Shown here: piece by piece, positions 43,597 through 55,274 of the stretch | Numbering within the stretch: position 1 is the stretch's first letter | How the letters are laid out: each line of letters opens with the position of its first letter | From: Tetragonia tetragonoides | Lineage: Eukaryota; Streptophyta; Magnoliopsida; Caryophyllales; Aizoaceae | Length of the DNA: 64,000 bases | Assembly (NCBI GenBank): GCA_038025085.1 | Contig: CM076140.1 | Location: 37,261,501 to 37,325,500, forward strand | Direction of reading: 5' to 3' | Notes under the pieces: model-generated | Database searches by the model: none | Told to the model about the DNA's origin: nothing | The model's input: the letters and a program-made list of their open reading frames with translations, nothing else | Program-made: the position numbers and the translations under genes

Positions 43597-43971
43597 GTGT
43601 TGACTTGTAGACTTCTGATCTGTAAGATTTGAACACTAGTGTTTTATGCATTTTTATGAATACGCATGCTATTGTGACTCAATTATGCCGTCTGATCTCT
43701 AAATATGCAATATGTTATGCAATAACGAGAATGACAAAATTTAGGGAACAAATAGAAAATAAGGTAAAAATTGCAAAAGAAAAAGCAAAAATTACACATA
43801 TTATAGCCACTGTTAAAAATAAATATAAAGAAAAGAAAGAAAATGGAAAAAGGTCAAACTAAGAGAGTCTCGGACCTATAACTGTATTTTTTTCGTGAAT
43901 CAGACTTGGGCCCGTGATGAATGGACAGGTCGGACAGACGAGAGCAGGAGAAAAAGAGATGGGCTGAGGTC

Positions 43972-44027
43972 AGGGCCGCTAGCTGCTGGCGGCTCTGGGC
44001 CTGTGCAGAGGGCCGCTAGCGGCTCTG
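43972..44027. repeat. GC-rich palindromic motif cluster upstream of antisense gene 2
   Basis: GGGCCGCTAGCTGCTGGCGG and, 22 bases later, a clean GGCCGCTAGCGGCTC palindrome. They end about 50 bases before the TATA box of antisense gene 2. Confidence 0.75.
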
Positions 44028-44077
44028 GCTTGGGCTGTTTGGAAAATTCTGAATCTTTTCTGGCCCGACTTTTTGCC

Positions 44078-44085
44078 TATAAATA
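44078..44085 (+). promoter_or_regulatory. TATA box of antisense gene 2
   Basis: TATAAATA within GCCTATAAATAGG lies 71 bases before the ATG at 44156. Position and sequence are typical for a plant TATA promoter, and it reads against the retroelement's own transcription. Confidence 0.6.
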
Positions 44086-44925
44086 GGATTGACAGGATGT
44101 CCAATGTTGTATCTCTTTTCAGACTTTAACTCCCAAATTTCACAAAGCTTTTATCATGGCGAAAACCTTTGAAAATATGTTCGATGCTTGGTGCAAAAAT
44201 CTGACTGTTGAAGATTAATTAGAATTGGCTACGTATCATATTTCCACCCTGTTGGCTTTGAGATCGACTAAAAGTTTGTGGCCGCTTCTACGATCTGCTC
44301 TGAACTATTGAGATCCAGAATTGTATGTCTTCCACTTTGGTAAATCTGAATTGTGTCCTTTAACAGAAGAACTTGCTGTTATAATTAACATGTCTGATGT
44401 TCTTCCCCCAGCTTTGCCTTATCTGAGGCATGGTTTTAGCAGTCAATACATGAAGTCTCTAGGACTTTCATCTGTGGAAGTGAAAAGTATTATCCTCGAT
44501 GTTGATGTTGACTAGTCAAGATCAGTGAGAAATTTGCTTCTTTTTCTAAGCAGGATGTAATATTCAGGCGTCTTCGTCGACGAGCTTTTGTTCTTTGTTT
44601 GTTGAGACGTCTACTGTTTGTCAATGCACACATCTAAGTTAGGTAGAGCCTCGCTGTTGCGAGTAGTAGATCAAATGGCTAAAGGGCATTCTCCTTTGCA
44701 TCTGGTTGTAGGAGAAATCATTCTAGGGCTTCACAGGTTATTGGCTAGGGAAGCATTTTCTGGCAACCCCCTGTTGCTTCAGATTTGGTTATGTGAGCAC
44801 TTAAGGTTGATAGAGTCACCAGAAAAGATGATAGCTCGTGCTTCTGATTTTTGGAGGAGAAGAACCTATACCGCTGCTAGCTTTCTAGTTAGGAAAATGT
44901 TGTATGATGAGAAGACCCTTGCTGA

Positions 44926-44941
44926 ATGGGACAACTTTTTC
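44926..44941. repeat. 16-bp target-site duplication of the nested LINE, left copy
   Basis: ATGGGACAACTTTTTC is repeated exactly at 48939-48954. Its length fits target-primed LINE insertion. Confidence 0.9.
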
Positions 44942-47900
44942 TTTTTTTTTTGGTTAAAAAGAAATTTTATTCAACCAAAATATAGCAATTGTAAGTACAA
45001 ATGGTGTGATGACAACACAACTAGTTCTCGAAACTGACAAATTATACCTATTTTGCTAATTTACTTTCATCATGTTTGTACTCTGCCACCTTCTAGGAAG
45101 GGTTCAGACCCTAAACCTTCATATGAGAGCAACCAGCAATACAAAGGACTCACATAGGATACCAATTCAATCTTTCTAACTCAGCTGACCATATAGGAAA
45201 ATTTCTACCAGTAAGGTGTAAATCCTGGATTATCTGCCTAACTTTTTGTTGAATTACCCTTGCTTGATTCTGAAACTTTCTGTGGCTCCTCTCAGTCCAT
45301 ACGTGGTACAGAGAGGCAGCAAACAAGTGACTAAGGATTTCAACTCGAGCCCCACATCCCTTTAGTCTTCTGATGGTCCATGCTTTCTCAGAGTCCCAAT
45401 TCCCAACTGATCTGCCTTTACCAAACCAATTTAAGATGCAACTGCACAATGTTTTGGAGTAATGACAGTCAAAAAAGAGGTGATCCATTGTCTCGTCATG
45501 CCTCGTATCACAGAGTATGCAGCTAAGGCAGACTTCACTATTCAAATGTTGAATTTTATCCATAGTTTGTAACTTACCATGAAAAGCAACCTAAACAATA
45601 AATCTGTGCTTTGGGAGTATTCCCCTCATAAGTACAACTCTTTTCCAAGGGACAGTAGGGACTGGAGAACACAAATATTGATATGCTTTTTTGTAACACT
45701 CCTAATTTTTGTCTAACTTAAAACCATTTAAAATCACGAGTTGTAGCAGAAAACCCTAGAAATTCGAATCATTACCGCCGTACTTAATGTTCAAATTAAA
45801 TACAAGACTAGAAAGAAACAAAGTGTTTATATCCCAACAACGCAGACTAGATAATTAAATAATAACTATGTTCTAACTTAAACTTCAACAAATAATCCCA
45901 AGGAAATAAGAAAAATTACATTATTAATTCTCATGCAAGAGAATTAATCTCATTACAATAAAAATCCCAATACTACAATAATCCAAATCTAAACAAAATC
46001 AGATAAATTGTTTTTAGAAGATATACAATCTTCTTAGAACGCCCTCCTCTAGCTCCAACACGAGCTAACAAATCCCTGTCAAACTACTCCCCCATATAGA
46101 CGAATTCCATTTAGTTTCATCATAGGCCAGCATTGAAAAGAAATGGACAACAAACACAAGTAAAAAGAAAAACAACAAATCAGTTATGCTAAGTAATTCA
46201 TAACCACATAGTCCATTTAAATTTCCAAGTTAAGCCAACATGCTTAATAAAAAAATAATCATGCTCTAAGAAATAAAAGACAACATGCTTCAATTTAATG
46301 ACACGCATCAATACCAAATAATAAATCCAATATTTATTATTATCCATTAGCCAAGTTAATTAGAGAGAAGAGAATCGTATGAATTGTCAAACCAACCGCA
46401 GTCGATTCAATAGGATATTAGTCCCGTGCACATTGGCAAAAAGAGGGATCAACCGTCCTGAAGTACTTCACATGTTCCTAAGTACGTATACCCTCTCAAC
46501 CCTTAGGTTTACAAGAAGACCTGTTTCATCCACAAAACTTACTTGCCCAATCATCATATTTAGATACAAGTACTACATTGGGGCTCCGACTCGCAGACAT
46601 AGACATTTGCAATATATCTCAATAACAATTCTCATTCGCATCCTTCCGTGGATCCGTTACCAAAGAAATCTTAACTCTCAATTCATTTTCATAAGATGAT
46701 CACATAACAAGTAATACACATATCTTGACATCTCAATTAACTACTTCACAGTTACAAAATGAACAATTTAAGTTCACAATTCCGAGGGCAATAATTTCAC
46801 ATGAATGAGTATCAACACCCTATTCACAACCACCTAACAATATACCTTTTCCAGGTTTCCAATATTGTTTACCAATTCAATAGTCAAAATCACATTAACC
46901 TATTGAAACCACATGTTTACAAACGTGATCCAAATATCGATAGGCTATATTCAAATTGAACAAATATTAATCATACTTTAGTCCAATAACACAAATAGTC
47001 ACTCCACATAATTACAAAGATTAAAATTATTTATTATCATATAACATGAATCCCAACAATTTGTCATTGATATACAAGTGAATTTCTAACATTGGTCAAC
47101 ATGCATTCACTATTCCATAATTCTATACAAATTATCATTAGGAAATAAATAACAATTATCCCTTTATCAAAAATATTCACAATGAATCCATATAATTCGT
47201 CTAGATATGAATTACCTTTAGCAAGAAGGCAAGCCACGACAATTTAACGTAAGTTCCTTACGTTTACGTGTGATCAATGGGCCCTAACATATCTACAATA
47301 ACCAATAGTCAATACTTTGACCATTAAACCTCTTAATTAAACTTTAAATATGGTTTAGCACCCTAAACTTAAATTATTAAGCTGCTGGAATTTTAATTAC
47401 TCATGCATGCTCAAGGACTTTCCAAATCAAAACTTAAAAAGCCAAATTAGGGAACTTTCCATAAACCCCAGATAAAGTCAACAAGTCAAAATAACAAGTC
47501 AAACAACAAAACATCACCCAAACACCACCAGCGAGGCCCACCACCAGTTGACTCGCTGGTGGCCTGCCGGCTGGCGCCTGGCGCCACACGGCCGCCAGCA
47601 GCTGCACTGCAGGGCCGCGCGGCTGGGCCGTGCGTCGCGCAGGCTTCGACCGTGTGACCCCTTAAACTTTTTTTTTTTTTGTTAATCGATTTAACAAATC
47701 CCAAATCTAAATTAAACCTGAATATTAATAAATTTCCAGATTTAATAAAATCACAAGATCCAACCTTTAAACTCAACCTTTGATTCAAATTCACTAAAAA
47801 CATCAAATCCAACCCTAATCATGATTCTAACATGCAAAATACCAGAATCTAGCAAATCTAGGTCAAAAACATAAATTAGGGTTTTCTCATAAAGATACTA

Positions 47901-48938
47901 GGGTTCATAAAAACGATGAATTTGAATCAAGAACAAAACCTTTGATAATCAAAAAGCAATAAAACACTTACTTGGAAATAAAAAAGGATCAAACTTGGAC
48001 AAGAGGATGAATTGTGAAAGAGTAGAAAATCTCTTTCTTCTTCCCTTGTATTTTCGATCGTGCGTGAGTTAGAGAGAGTTAGTGACTTTGTTTTTTTCTT
48101 GTCTAGGTTAAGTTGATGAGTGAGAGGAAGTTGAGTCCAATTAGGAAACCAAATCTCCTAATTCTACTCCTTTCTTATCTCCCTCTAACTTCCTAAACTA
48201 ACAACTAGTCAACTCTCCAAATCCACACTTTTTGTAGGAAATAAATTTTGAAACAATGAAAGCTGATTTAGGGCCTTATTTTCGGCCACCTAGCCAAAAA
48301 TAATGGCCCAAAGATTTCGCCCATATTATAATTAATTAAGACCACAAAGATTTGGCCCAAAAATAATGGCTAAAAATTTTGAAAATAAGACCACAAAACT
48401 CTTTTATTTAATTTGGCCCAATTATAATTAATTAGGTCCAAAACCAAAACTCAGTATTGATTAGGCATCTTTAACATTTATGAGCCCAATTAATATTTTA
48501 AATCCAAATTCGCATTTTTCTTTCTAAGTAATTATTATTCTAAAATGGATAATAATGCGGGGTATTACATTTTTTGATGGAGAGCTTCCCATTGCCAACA
48601 AAGGAATCAATTGCAGTCTGCCAGGAGCCATTCTTTTTAAGCCAATCTCTTGCAGCAAAAATCTTCTTCACAACCCAACTAGCTTGAAGAGGCACATCAG
48701 TATTTCTTAAAGCTTCTTTTTTCGGATAGTGTTCATGAATCCAGAGAATCCACATCCTATCTTTTTTTCGTTCAAGCGCCCATAAATGTTTGCATTTAGC
48801 AGCTTTATTCCAATTCTGGAAGTTCATGAGGTTTAACCCACCAGCAAATTTAGGAATACAAAATTTTGACCAGGACACCAAAGCTCTTTTACATCCAGCA
48901 ATACCAGTCCACAGAAAAGACCTGCAAGCAGACTCAAT
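44942..48938 (-). mobile_element. 5'-truncated LINE inserted into antisense gene 2
   Basis: A T-rich left end (44942-44951) marks the poly(A) tail of a minus-strand LINE. The 3' coding part at 45563-45150 contains a zf-RVT domain (LSCILCDTRHDETMDHLFFDC) and YHVWTERSHRKF. The 5' part at 48938-48575 contains ESACRSFLWTG, ALVSWSKFCIPKFAGGLNLM and KHLWALERKKDRMW, the region after reverse transcriptase. Between them sits a solo LTR. The LINE proper is about 1.1 kb. Confidence 0.88.
45692..48569 (-). repeat. solo LTR of a Ty3/gypsy-type element, nested in the LINE
   Basis: This 2878-bp segment begins TGTAACACTCC and ends GGGGTATTACA, so the minus strand reads TGTAATACCCCGC, a common gypsy LTR start. 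TTTTT flanks it on both sides (45687-45691, 48570-48574). There is no internal coding sequence, so it is the product of LTR-LTR recombination. A GC-rich segment at 47530-47660 (GGCCGCCAGCAGCTGCACTG) is notable. The 108-codon antisense ORF over it is not considered a gene. Confidence 0.8.
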
Positions 48939-49549
48939 ATGGGACAACTTTTTCGGTGCTGGACCTATTGCCTTTGGTATGTAACCTTGTGGGATTTGAC
49001 TTCTCTACTTGCTTGTTGTAAGAATATCCGATATACTAGGATATTAAGTTTGTACAGGAGTACATTTTTCTTTCCTTCTAGGATCATGAGGCAATATGGG
49101 TTAAAACAGGTTATCCCTCGTCAGGAGACTACGAGACAATCTGCCATTGCTTTGAGTACTGATTTTGCTCAGAGCTGGAGTGTATACTGGCGAGGCAGGG
49201 ATCGTTGGGCAATGCCTAGGGTTATTGCTTCGACTCAAGTTTCTGAATCTTATGTGTCCTGGATTTCTTGCAGTGATGGAGAAACAAGGTGAGCCCTACG
49301 TCATGACTCAGGAACAGAGAGCAAGAAATTCAATTTACACAATGTAAGCTTATTCGTTGAGTTTTGATTAAAGATTGTCCTTTTTTGAATGAGTTGGATG
49401 GAATTTTGGATTTATTTTGGCCGAGTCCCTTAAAAGGCTCCAAAGTATCCAGTGTGGAATCAGGCCAGCATAGTTCATTTAATCTGTGTATTTCTTTTTT
49501 ATTATTTTTTTTGGATTTTTTTTTTCTTTTTCTTTTTATTTTTATTTTA

Positions 49550-49830
49550 GACGTACCACTTCTTTAGTTGATCCAAATTTGTGAGCTGACTAAACTCGAT
49601 GCCATAAATATCCATTAGCCGGACTGCACCTGAATGTCTTTGATGATGAATGTACCAGACCAATTTGCTCAGAATTTGCCCCTGGGGTCAGTAACTTGTG
49701 CACGCAATCCCTTCCAAACTAAATCGCCTTCTTTCAGATTTCGAGGTCGAACATTTTTGTTGAATACTCTTTCCATATGTTGTTGGTACATTTTTGTTGA
49801 ATCGCTCTTGCCATGAAAGAATAAATTTTA
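49550..49830 (-). pseudogene. Ogre-like integrase C-terminus
   Basis: Reading the minus strand from about 49805: FNKNVRPRNLKEGDLVWKGL, DPRGKF, a stop, ANWSGTFIIKDI, then after a frameshift MDIYGIEFSQLTNLDQLKKW. This is the last module of Tat/Ogre integrase. The catalytic core and the whole of reverse transcriptase are absent. A 15-bp repeat (ACATTTTTGTTGAAT) at 49751-49765 and 49788-49802 lies at the break. Confidence 0.8.
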
Positions 49831-50159
49831 TTCTCACTTTGCGAAATTTGCGTACATTGTTTAAATTGAATAATTGATGAGTTGGGCAACTATAAGTTCA
49901 TTATCAATAGCTAAACAAAAGAAGAAATGAGCAAGAGGAATTTTTATTCATTTACAGAAAATAAGTACACGTGACTTTAGAGAAAACGGTCTCTAACTCC
50001 CATCAAAAGAAAGAAACTAAACTTAGAAAGCAGTAAATAGGAAAACACTCCCCGTTCATGACTCAACTTACGGATTTAGTTAAGTTCCTAACTCAACAAA
50101 ACTTGAGACTCAAACCCTGACTCCTCTAGCTCCTGTCTATGGCCAATTAGTTCCAGGAA
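49831..50159. other. interval between integrase remnant and protease ORF
   Basis: No coding motif is recognised. The deletion that removed reverse transcriptase probably lies here. Confidence 0.5.
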
Positions 50160-50631
50160 TTATCCTCGGTATCGTCTTCTTCCTTCAGTGGTGGTGGAAT
50201 TTTGTCTCATGTCTATGATTTCCTGGATATCATTTTTCAGGCGGATACAGTCATCGGTGTGGTGACTTGAGACCCAGTGGTAATGGCAGTAAATATGAAC
50301 ATCCTTGCTTGTCCTCTTGATGTTGTCCGATAGGATCATGGGCTTCAAGTCGCCTCTCCAAATCAGAGTATTCATGACTGTCCTGATGGGGGCGAGTAGT
50401 GGAGTATAATACTTTCGATCGGCATGACACAATCCTTTTATAGTCCAGGTGTAAGTGGGCCACATGATTCCCTGATCGATGAAGTGGGTCAATTACCTTT
50501 TTAAGGCACTTGCATTGGTTAGCATGATGTCCATCATCTTCACAATACTTGCACCGGAGATAAGGATCCTCGTCACTTGGAAGTAGTCGATTGGTAGGCC
50601 TTCTTGAGTGGGCGTACCCGTATTTGGCCAT
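50160..50631 (-). pseudogene. cysteine/histidine-knuckle segment downstream of protease
   Basis: Two knuckle-like motifs occur in overlapping frames. YLRCKYCEDDGHHANQCKC is near 50555. VHIYCHYHWVSSHHTDDCIR, followed by LKNDIQEIID, is near 50250. The second resembles the gag-type YC..H...GH.T..C..LK...Q.LI motif seen at 51950 but comes after the protease. The origin is unclear: either a duplicated gag segment or part of a polyprotein linker. Confidence 0.5.
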
Positions 50632-51240
50632 TTTGCTAAAAATCTTGTCCTGTTGAAAGCAAGCTTCTCCTTAGGCTAGGATGATACTGCACTTTTTGGG
50701 TCTATTCTCATCCAGCATTCAATATTTTCCTTCATTTGTCGTATTGCATTGTGGTGTTGTGCTACATAGATGACAATTCTCTCGACGGTCTCCTTTATTT
50801 CTTCAAACTCGTCGGGCTCTCCTATCTCTTCAGGACGATATGCTTGGGGTTTTTCAGAGTCGGAGCAGGTATAAGATTCAGTGTCCTCCTCTTTGAGAGT
50901 TACTTCTTCAGTAGAGAATCCCCAAAGCTCAATATCCTCGTTATCGTGCTTTATCTTCAAGACAGAAGCCTTGTCAATGATTGCCTTGATGGGGTTGGCT
51001 TCAATCTCGACAATCTCTCCCTCTAACATCATTTTGACTTACTAATAGAGTGTGGATGCTACAGCATTCAGACCGTGGAGCCAAGGTTGCCCCGACAGCA
51101 AATTGAAGGTCGTCGGGATATCCAAGACATAGAATTGGACCATATTTTCTACAGCCCCTGAAGTGACATTCATGGTTATGGTACCAAGGACCTTATGGCT
51201 AGAGTTGTCATAAGCACGTAAACCTTGTGCCGAGTTGGCA
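50632..51240 (-). pseudogene. Ogre-like aspartic protease region
   Basis: In one minus-strand frame the segment near 51055-51210 reads NSSHKVLGTITM, then FYVLDIPTTFNLLSGQPWLH, then NAVASTL and two stops. This is the C-terminal half of the Tat/Ogre retropepsin domain (VLGTI..., LLGRPWIH...AVPSTLH). The ORF 51032-50676 continues with an acidic linker (MMLEGEIVEIEANPIKAIID). The frame is broken against the upstream part near 51220. Confidence 0.75.
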
Positions 51241-51727
51241 AAATTTTAATGTCTATGCCCAATTTTAGTGCAGTTCTCAGTGGGTGTACGTTCATAGCAT
51301 ATGCATTATCTACCAAAGTCATGGGTAAATACTTGTCCATAGCAAATATGGTCAGGTACAGTACATTGTTGTGCAAAGACCCTTCAGGTGGTAGTTCACT
51401 ATCGGAAAAAGTGATGACTGACTGTGGCTTATCCCCTACCAAGAAGTTGACCAGTTCATCGGGCCTTGTATCCTGTGACACAAAAACCTTTGACAGGGCT
51501 TCCAGTATGGCCTGTATGTGTTCATGGGAAGAAGCTAAGAGTTTCCAGATGGAAATGTCAGCTTTGATCCTTTTGAGTTGTCCCGCAAGAGGAGGATCTT
51601 TATCTTTGGCCAAGGCTTCTTCAGTTTCTTTTTCGGATGGAGGTGGGACTCTAACATTGTAATAGAACGTGTCAGATGGGCGATGCCTATATGAGATCAG
51701 GAACTTCCCATACATCTTCATCATCAC
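51176..51727 (-). pseudogene. Ogre-like gag-pro linker and protease N-terminus
   Basis: The order of motifs is characteristic of Tat/Ogre polyproteins: LKRIKADISIWKLLASSHEH near 51560, ALSKVFVSQDTRPDELV, ITFSDSELPPEGSLHNNVLY, then the protease active-site segment MTLVDNAYAMNVHPLRTALK near 51300. Many relatives have a DNGSALN-type active site; here it reads DNAYAMN, so Gly-Ser is altered. A frameshift ends the ORF. Confidence 0.8.
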
Positions 51728-51765
51728 TGTCTCATATCCCAGCGATTTCAGTCCCTAGAGCATCT

Positions 51766-52800
51766 TCAATACTTAGATGTAAGATGGCACCTAAAGGGGT
51801 TGTTGGAGTTGCTGGGTGCTTGTCCAGGCTTGGGCAGTGGTATAGTGCCATTGTTGATTATGTATTGGATAGCATTCTTAAGGGCCCAACATTTATCAGT
51901 ATCATGCCCTTTGCCTTGATGGTATTTGCAGTACTCGTCTTCTCTCCAAGTACGACTTTTGATGGCAGGGTCAGGGGTAGGACCAATAGGTTGCAGCAGA
52001 TTATTCTTGGTCATCCTTTCGAGAGCATAAGACAAGGTCATGCCGATAGGGGTGAATTCCCTCCCTGGCTTTCCGTCTGTGGAGGTATAACAGTTACCTC
52101 ATTGACTTGAGCACTAGAGGAGGCTCCAGTTGCTAGCCTCCTGTCCCTCCCAGGTGAAGGGATTGGGAGTCGTTTGATCCTTGTTCTTGTTGAGATCATC
52201 TTTAATGAGAATTCCAACATCATAGAGACACTGGTATGAGTTCAATAGCTTTATATTGAAGGTGATTCTTGTAAGTAGGTTGCATGTTCCTGATGAAATG
52301 CCTAATCTGTTCAGCATCAGAAGGTCTTTCCACCATTTCAGCTATTTTTTATTTCCATCGACGAAGGAATTAGTGAATCCCTCATTCTTCCCTTGAATGG
52401 TGATTTCAAGATCCCTCAAAGTGATGGGGAGTGTGGCATTATCTTTATAACGGGCCAAGAATGCTATGGTGAAATCAGCCCAGGTTGGATAATTTTTTAA
52501 GTTCAGCGTGTAGAACCATCGACGAGCATGTGTGTCAAGGGTTTGAGAGAATATGTGGGCATAGAATATCTTGCTAACTCCCCTCAAAGCCATAGCAGTG
52601 GTAAAAGACTTCAGATGATCTTGTGGGCTGTCAATTCTGGTGAAAATTGGTACCTCGGGCATAGAGAACTTAGTTGGAAGTTTGCCCTTGATTTTAGTAT
52701 CAAAACTCCCCACATTGGCACTGTAGTTGGAGAACATGCCGCTGTTTTTTAGTTAGAGTCAATCTTAGACAAGAGGGTGTTTGGTGACTTGGTCCATCCT
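51766..52800 (-). pseudogene. Ogre-like gag
   Basis: The capsid part at 52737-52342 shows KFSMPEVPIFTRIDSPQDHL, then ALRGVSKIFYAHIFSQTLDT, ARRWFYTL and DFTIAFLARYKDN, the gag pattern of this branch. The nucleocapsid-like end at 52041-51766 has MTLSYALERMTKNNLLQPIG, YCKYHQGKGHDTDKCWALKN and AIQYIINNGTIPLP. The last motif (GH.T..CWALK...Q.LI..G) is characteristic of Ogre/Tat. Frameshifts and stops separate the two parts between 52040 and 52340. Confidence 0.85.
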
Positions 52801-54132
52801 CCTCAGAATCGGAGTCAGAAAGGGTTTTTGTTTCCTCTTCTTTCTTCCTTTAAAAAGCTTCGAACTTGACTCGCATTCTTCCTAACTCGCCCATGAACTC
52901 ATCAAGCTTTCGTCAGTGATTTTGGTCATTGTGAAATTGTGAGGGGTGATAGGTGAGGCGAAGAATGTATGTAGTGATGGTGAGCTTATTGATGGTGAGG
53001 TTATTTGTGGTGGAGGTAATCGGGACCTTGGCGGTGTAGACAGTTGTAAACGAACAAGCCTTCCCTGAAGGTCGAGCCCAACATTTCTCAAGATTCCTTT
53101 CTTCTTCGGACCCCCTATCATGAATTGAAAGCACGGAGCACTTAGCAACAAGAAAACCATGAGACTCTCATCTAAGAAAAAGAATGACCACACATAGAAA
53201 AATGCATTGTCCTAAAGAAAATGGTCCTAAGCCTAAATGCCAAATATTTCCCCTAATATCAAAGGAAAAAAAAGTCGATGAATGAAAATGAGAAAAATAT
53301 AGAAAGACGGACTATCCTATTTTGTTTTTAATTTTCTAAACTCAAGTATAATGAAAAATGGGATAAAAAAAAAAAAAGAAGAAATTTGGCATTGTTTATC
53401 TTCTTTTTTTTTTTCGACACCATTTTTCTTTTTGCACGCCATTGGTTTTTTTTTTTTTTTGGTTTTGCTTTTCTCTTTCTTTTTTGCCGAACTGAATTAC
53501 ATTGAGAAGAAGAGAGAAAGAAAAAAGAAAAAAAATGGGGGAGGAGAAATTAGATGGGGAGACTGACTCTTTTTTTTTTTACTAAATGCTTTTAGAAAGA
53601 TGTTCATGACTTCGACGCTATATGAAAATATATCATCGAGGAAACGAGTGCTCATTGAATTGAATTCTTGCACTATTTTTGTGCATTAGGAATTACCTAA
53701 AAATAAAAGAAAAATACTCCTAGCACGTAAGTACATGTTGGCTCATAGTCACGACATTCATGTATTCAGGCAAGCATTACAACGACGCAGTTACAGGTAA
53801 ACATGTGATCAGACGGGCATTACAACGACACATGCACAACAAGCAAGGAAATGCTCGAATGTGGGCTAGAGGCTTTTGGCTCATGCGAGGTTACCACAAC
53901 AAGTTACAATTTCCATTCGGCGGATGGTCGACACATAAATTGTAATTCTTTTCACCAATAAGAGTCGATAAGTCGTGGGTGAGGAATTGTTGATTTGCAG
54001 GATAGGACAACTGTATTTTCCTTTAGATATACGGGTCGTCTACGAGTTACAACTCTTACTTCCTCGAGGGTCGATATGGGTCAAACGTTGTGCCAAGGCA
54101 CATGCAAATGACGCAATATATGGAACATGTAA
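52801..54132. other. leader and possible 5' gag region of the Ogre-like element
   Basis: A minus-strand ORF at 53193-52882 is rich in Pro, Ser and Thr and could be the degraded start of gag or a linker. A T-run region lies at 53400-53580. No clear domain is seen right of 53200. Confidence 0.45.
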
Positions 54133-54141
54133 CTAAATAAT

Positions 54142-55213
54142 GGAAAAATCGACAAAAATAATCCCAAGTTTGAGCGGTACGACAAAAATAATCCCAAGTT
54201 GCAAATTGTACAAAAATAATCTCAAGTTGTCATTTTTGTCACAAAATTGGACCCGGTACTAATACTGTCTTAATCCGTTAGTATTAGGGCTAATTAGATC
54301 TACTTATTGTTAACTATTATATAATTTAATATATGATTAATTGTTAATAGTAATAATAAAATTACCATATTTTTTTAGATACAATCTGCCACTTCCCTTC
54401 AACTCTGAATTTTCTATGGTCTCAGTTCTGTTTTGCTGTGATAAGGAATTGAATTGATTTCTCTGCCGGGGAAAATGTTTTTGATTTTGAAAGTATTTAA
54501 GAGAGAGAAGTGGATGGAGCGTTTTTTTTAGGTTGGGGAATCTTTATTTTTCAGGAATTTGGCAAATGGTTTTATCTTGAGATGTTTCCTGGTTTTATCA
54601 ATTAGTTGTATTTTATTGATCTTACTTACCTAAAATGAGAATTTAGTTTTGTATTTGGTGGTGGTGCAGTATCTTCTATCTTAGCAATTAAATGCTGCTA
54701 CTTGTTACATCTAGATTTGGTGGCTTTGATGGAGATAGAAAATGGTGGTGGAGGTTGGTCGACGAAGAGTTTGATGGAGAGAGAAAATGGGCGGCATGAG
54801 GTGGGTTTGGTGGTCGATGATTTTACAGCGGAGATTTTGGTCGATGAAGGGGTGGCGGTGGTTGTTGTGGTGGTGGAGGAGGCTTTTATGGAGAGAGAAA
54901 ATGGGCGGCCTGAGGTGGGTTTGGTGGTCTGACTGAAGGGAGGGAGGATGGTGGTGGTAGAAGAGGTGGGTTTGATGGAGGAGACAGATGAAGGTTAGGT
55001 AAATTAGAATGAAAATATAAATAAAGAGAATTGATGAAATTAATGAGGATTTAGTTTAATTAATGCTAGTTAAGTAATCTAATTAGACGACTTACGGTAA
55101 AGGACCAGTTTTGGGACAAAAATGATAACTTGGGATTATTTTTATACAATTTGCAACTTGGGATTATTTTTGTCGTACCGCTCAAAATTGGGATTATTTT
55201 TGTCAATTTTTCC
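54142..55213. mobile_element. second Mutator-like non-autonomous element, 1072 bp
   Basis: Inverted ends of about 100 bp start GGAAAAATCGACAAAAATAA on the left, matching the reverse complement of the right end. The inner TIR repeats the word AATAATCCCAAGTT several times. The flanks CTAAATAAT (54133-54141) and TTAAATAAT (55214-55222) agree in 8 of 9 bases, fitting a Mutator-type duplication. The interior carries a direct repeat (GAGAGAGAAAATGGGCGGC at about 54777 and 54890) in a GGTGG-rich region. No transposase. Confidence 0.8.
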
Positions 55214-55256
55214 TTAAATAATTATGCAAACTTGACTTTTGAGTCTCACCCTCTTA

Positions 55257-55274
55257 AACCAAGTGAAGACGCCA
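55257..55274 (-). other. primer-binding site of the Ogre-like element
   Basis: The minus strand reads TGGCGTCTTCACTTGGTT one base inside the 5' LTR. TGGCG-type sites are typical of the Tat/Ogre branch. I do not assign a specific tRNA. Confidence 0.6.

Larger units (their letters stand above)
44156..49330 (+). pseudogene. DUF7745/plant-mobile-domain-like gene, antisense within the Ogre-like element
   Basis: It starts MAKTFENMFDAWCKNL. The segment DPELYVFHFGKSELCPLTEE near 44311, then GLHRLLAREAFSGNPLLLQI and FWRRRTYTAASFLVRKML, match the pattern of the DUF7745-like domain in Ogre/Tat ORFs (WDP.Y.CF.FG..EL.PT.EE, then LQ.WL..H). The gene is cut at 44941 by a LINE and resumes at 48955. After a probable intron (GTATGT at about 48979, AG near 49080) it continues with IMRQYGLKQVIPRQE and ending SYVSWISCSDGE. 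In-frame stops occur, e.g. at 44216 and 44309. It is tail-to-tail with the remaining pol. Confidence 0.62.

Noticed and set aside
47486..47812. 108-codon ORF in the solo LTR
   Set aside because: It is a GC-rich LTR segment with no domain and no evidence of coding constraint.
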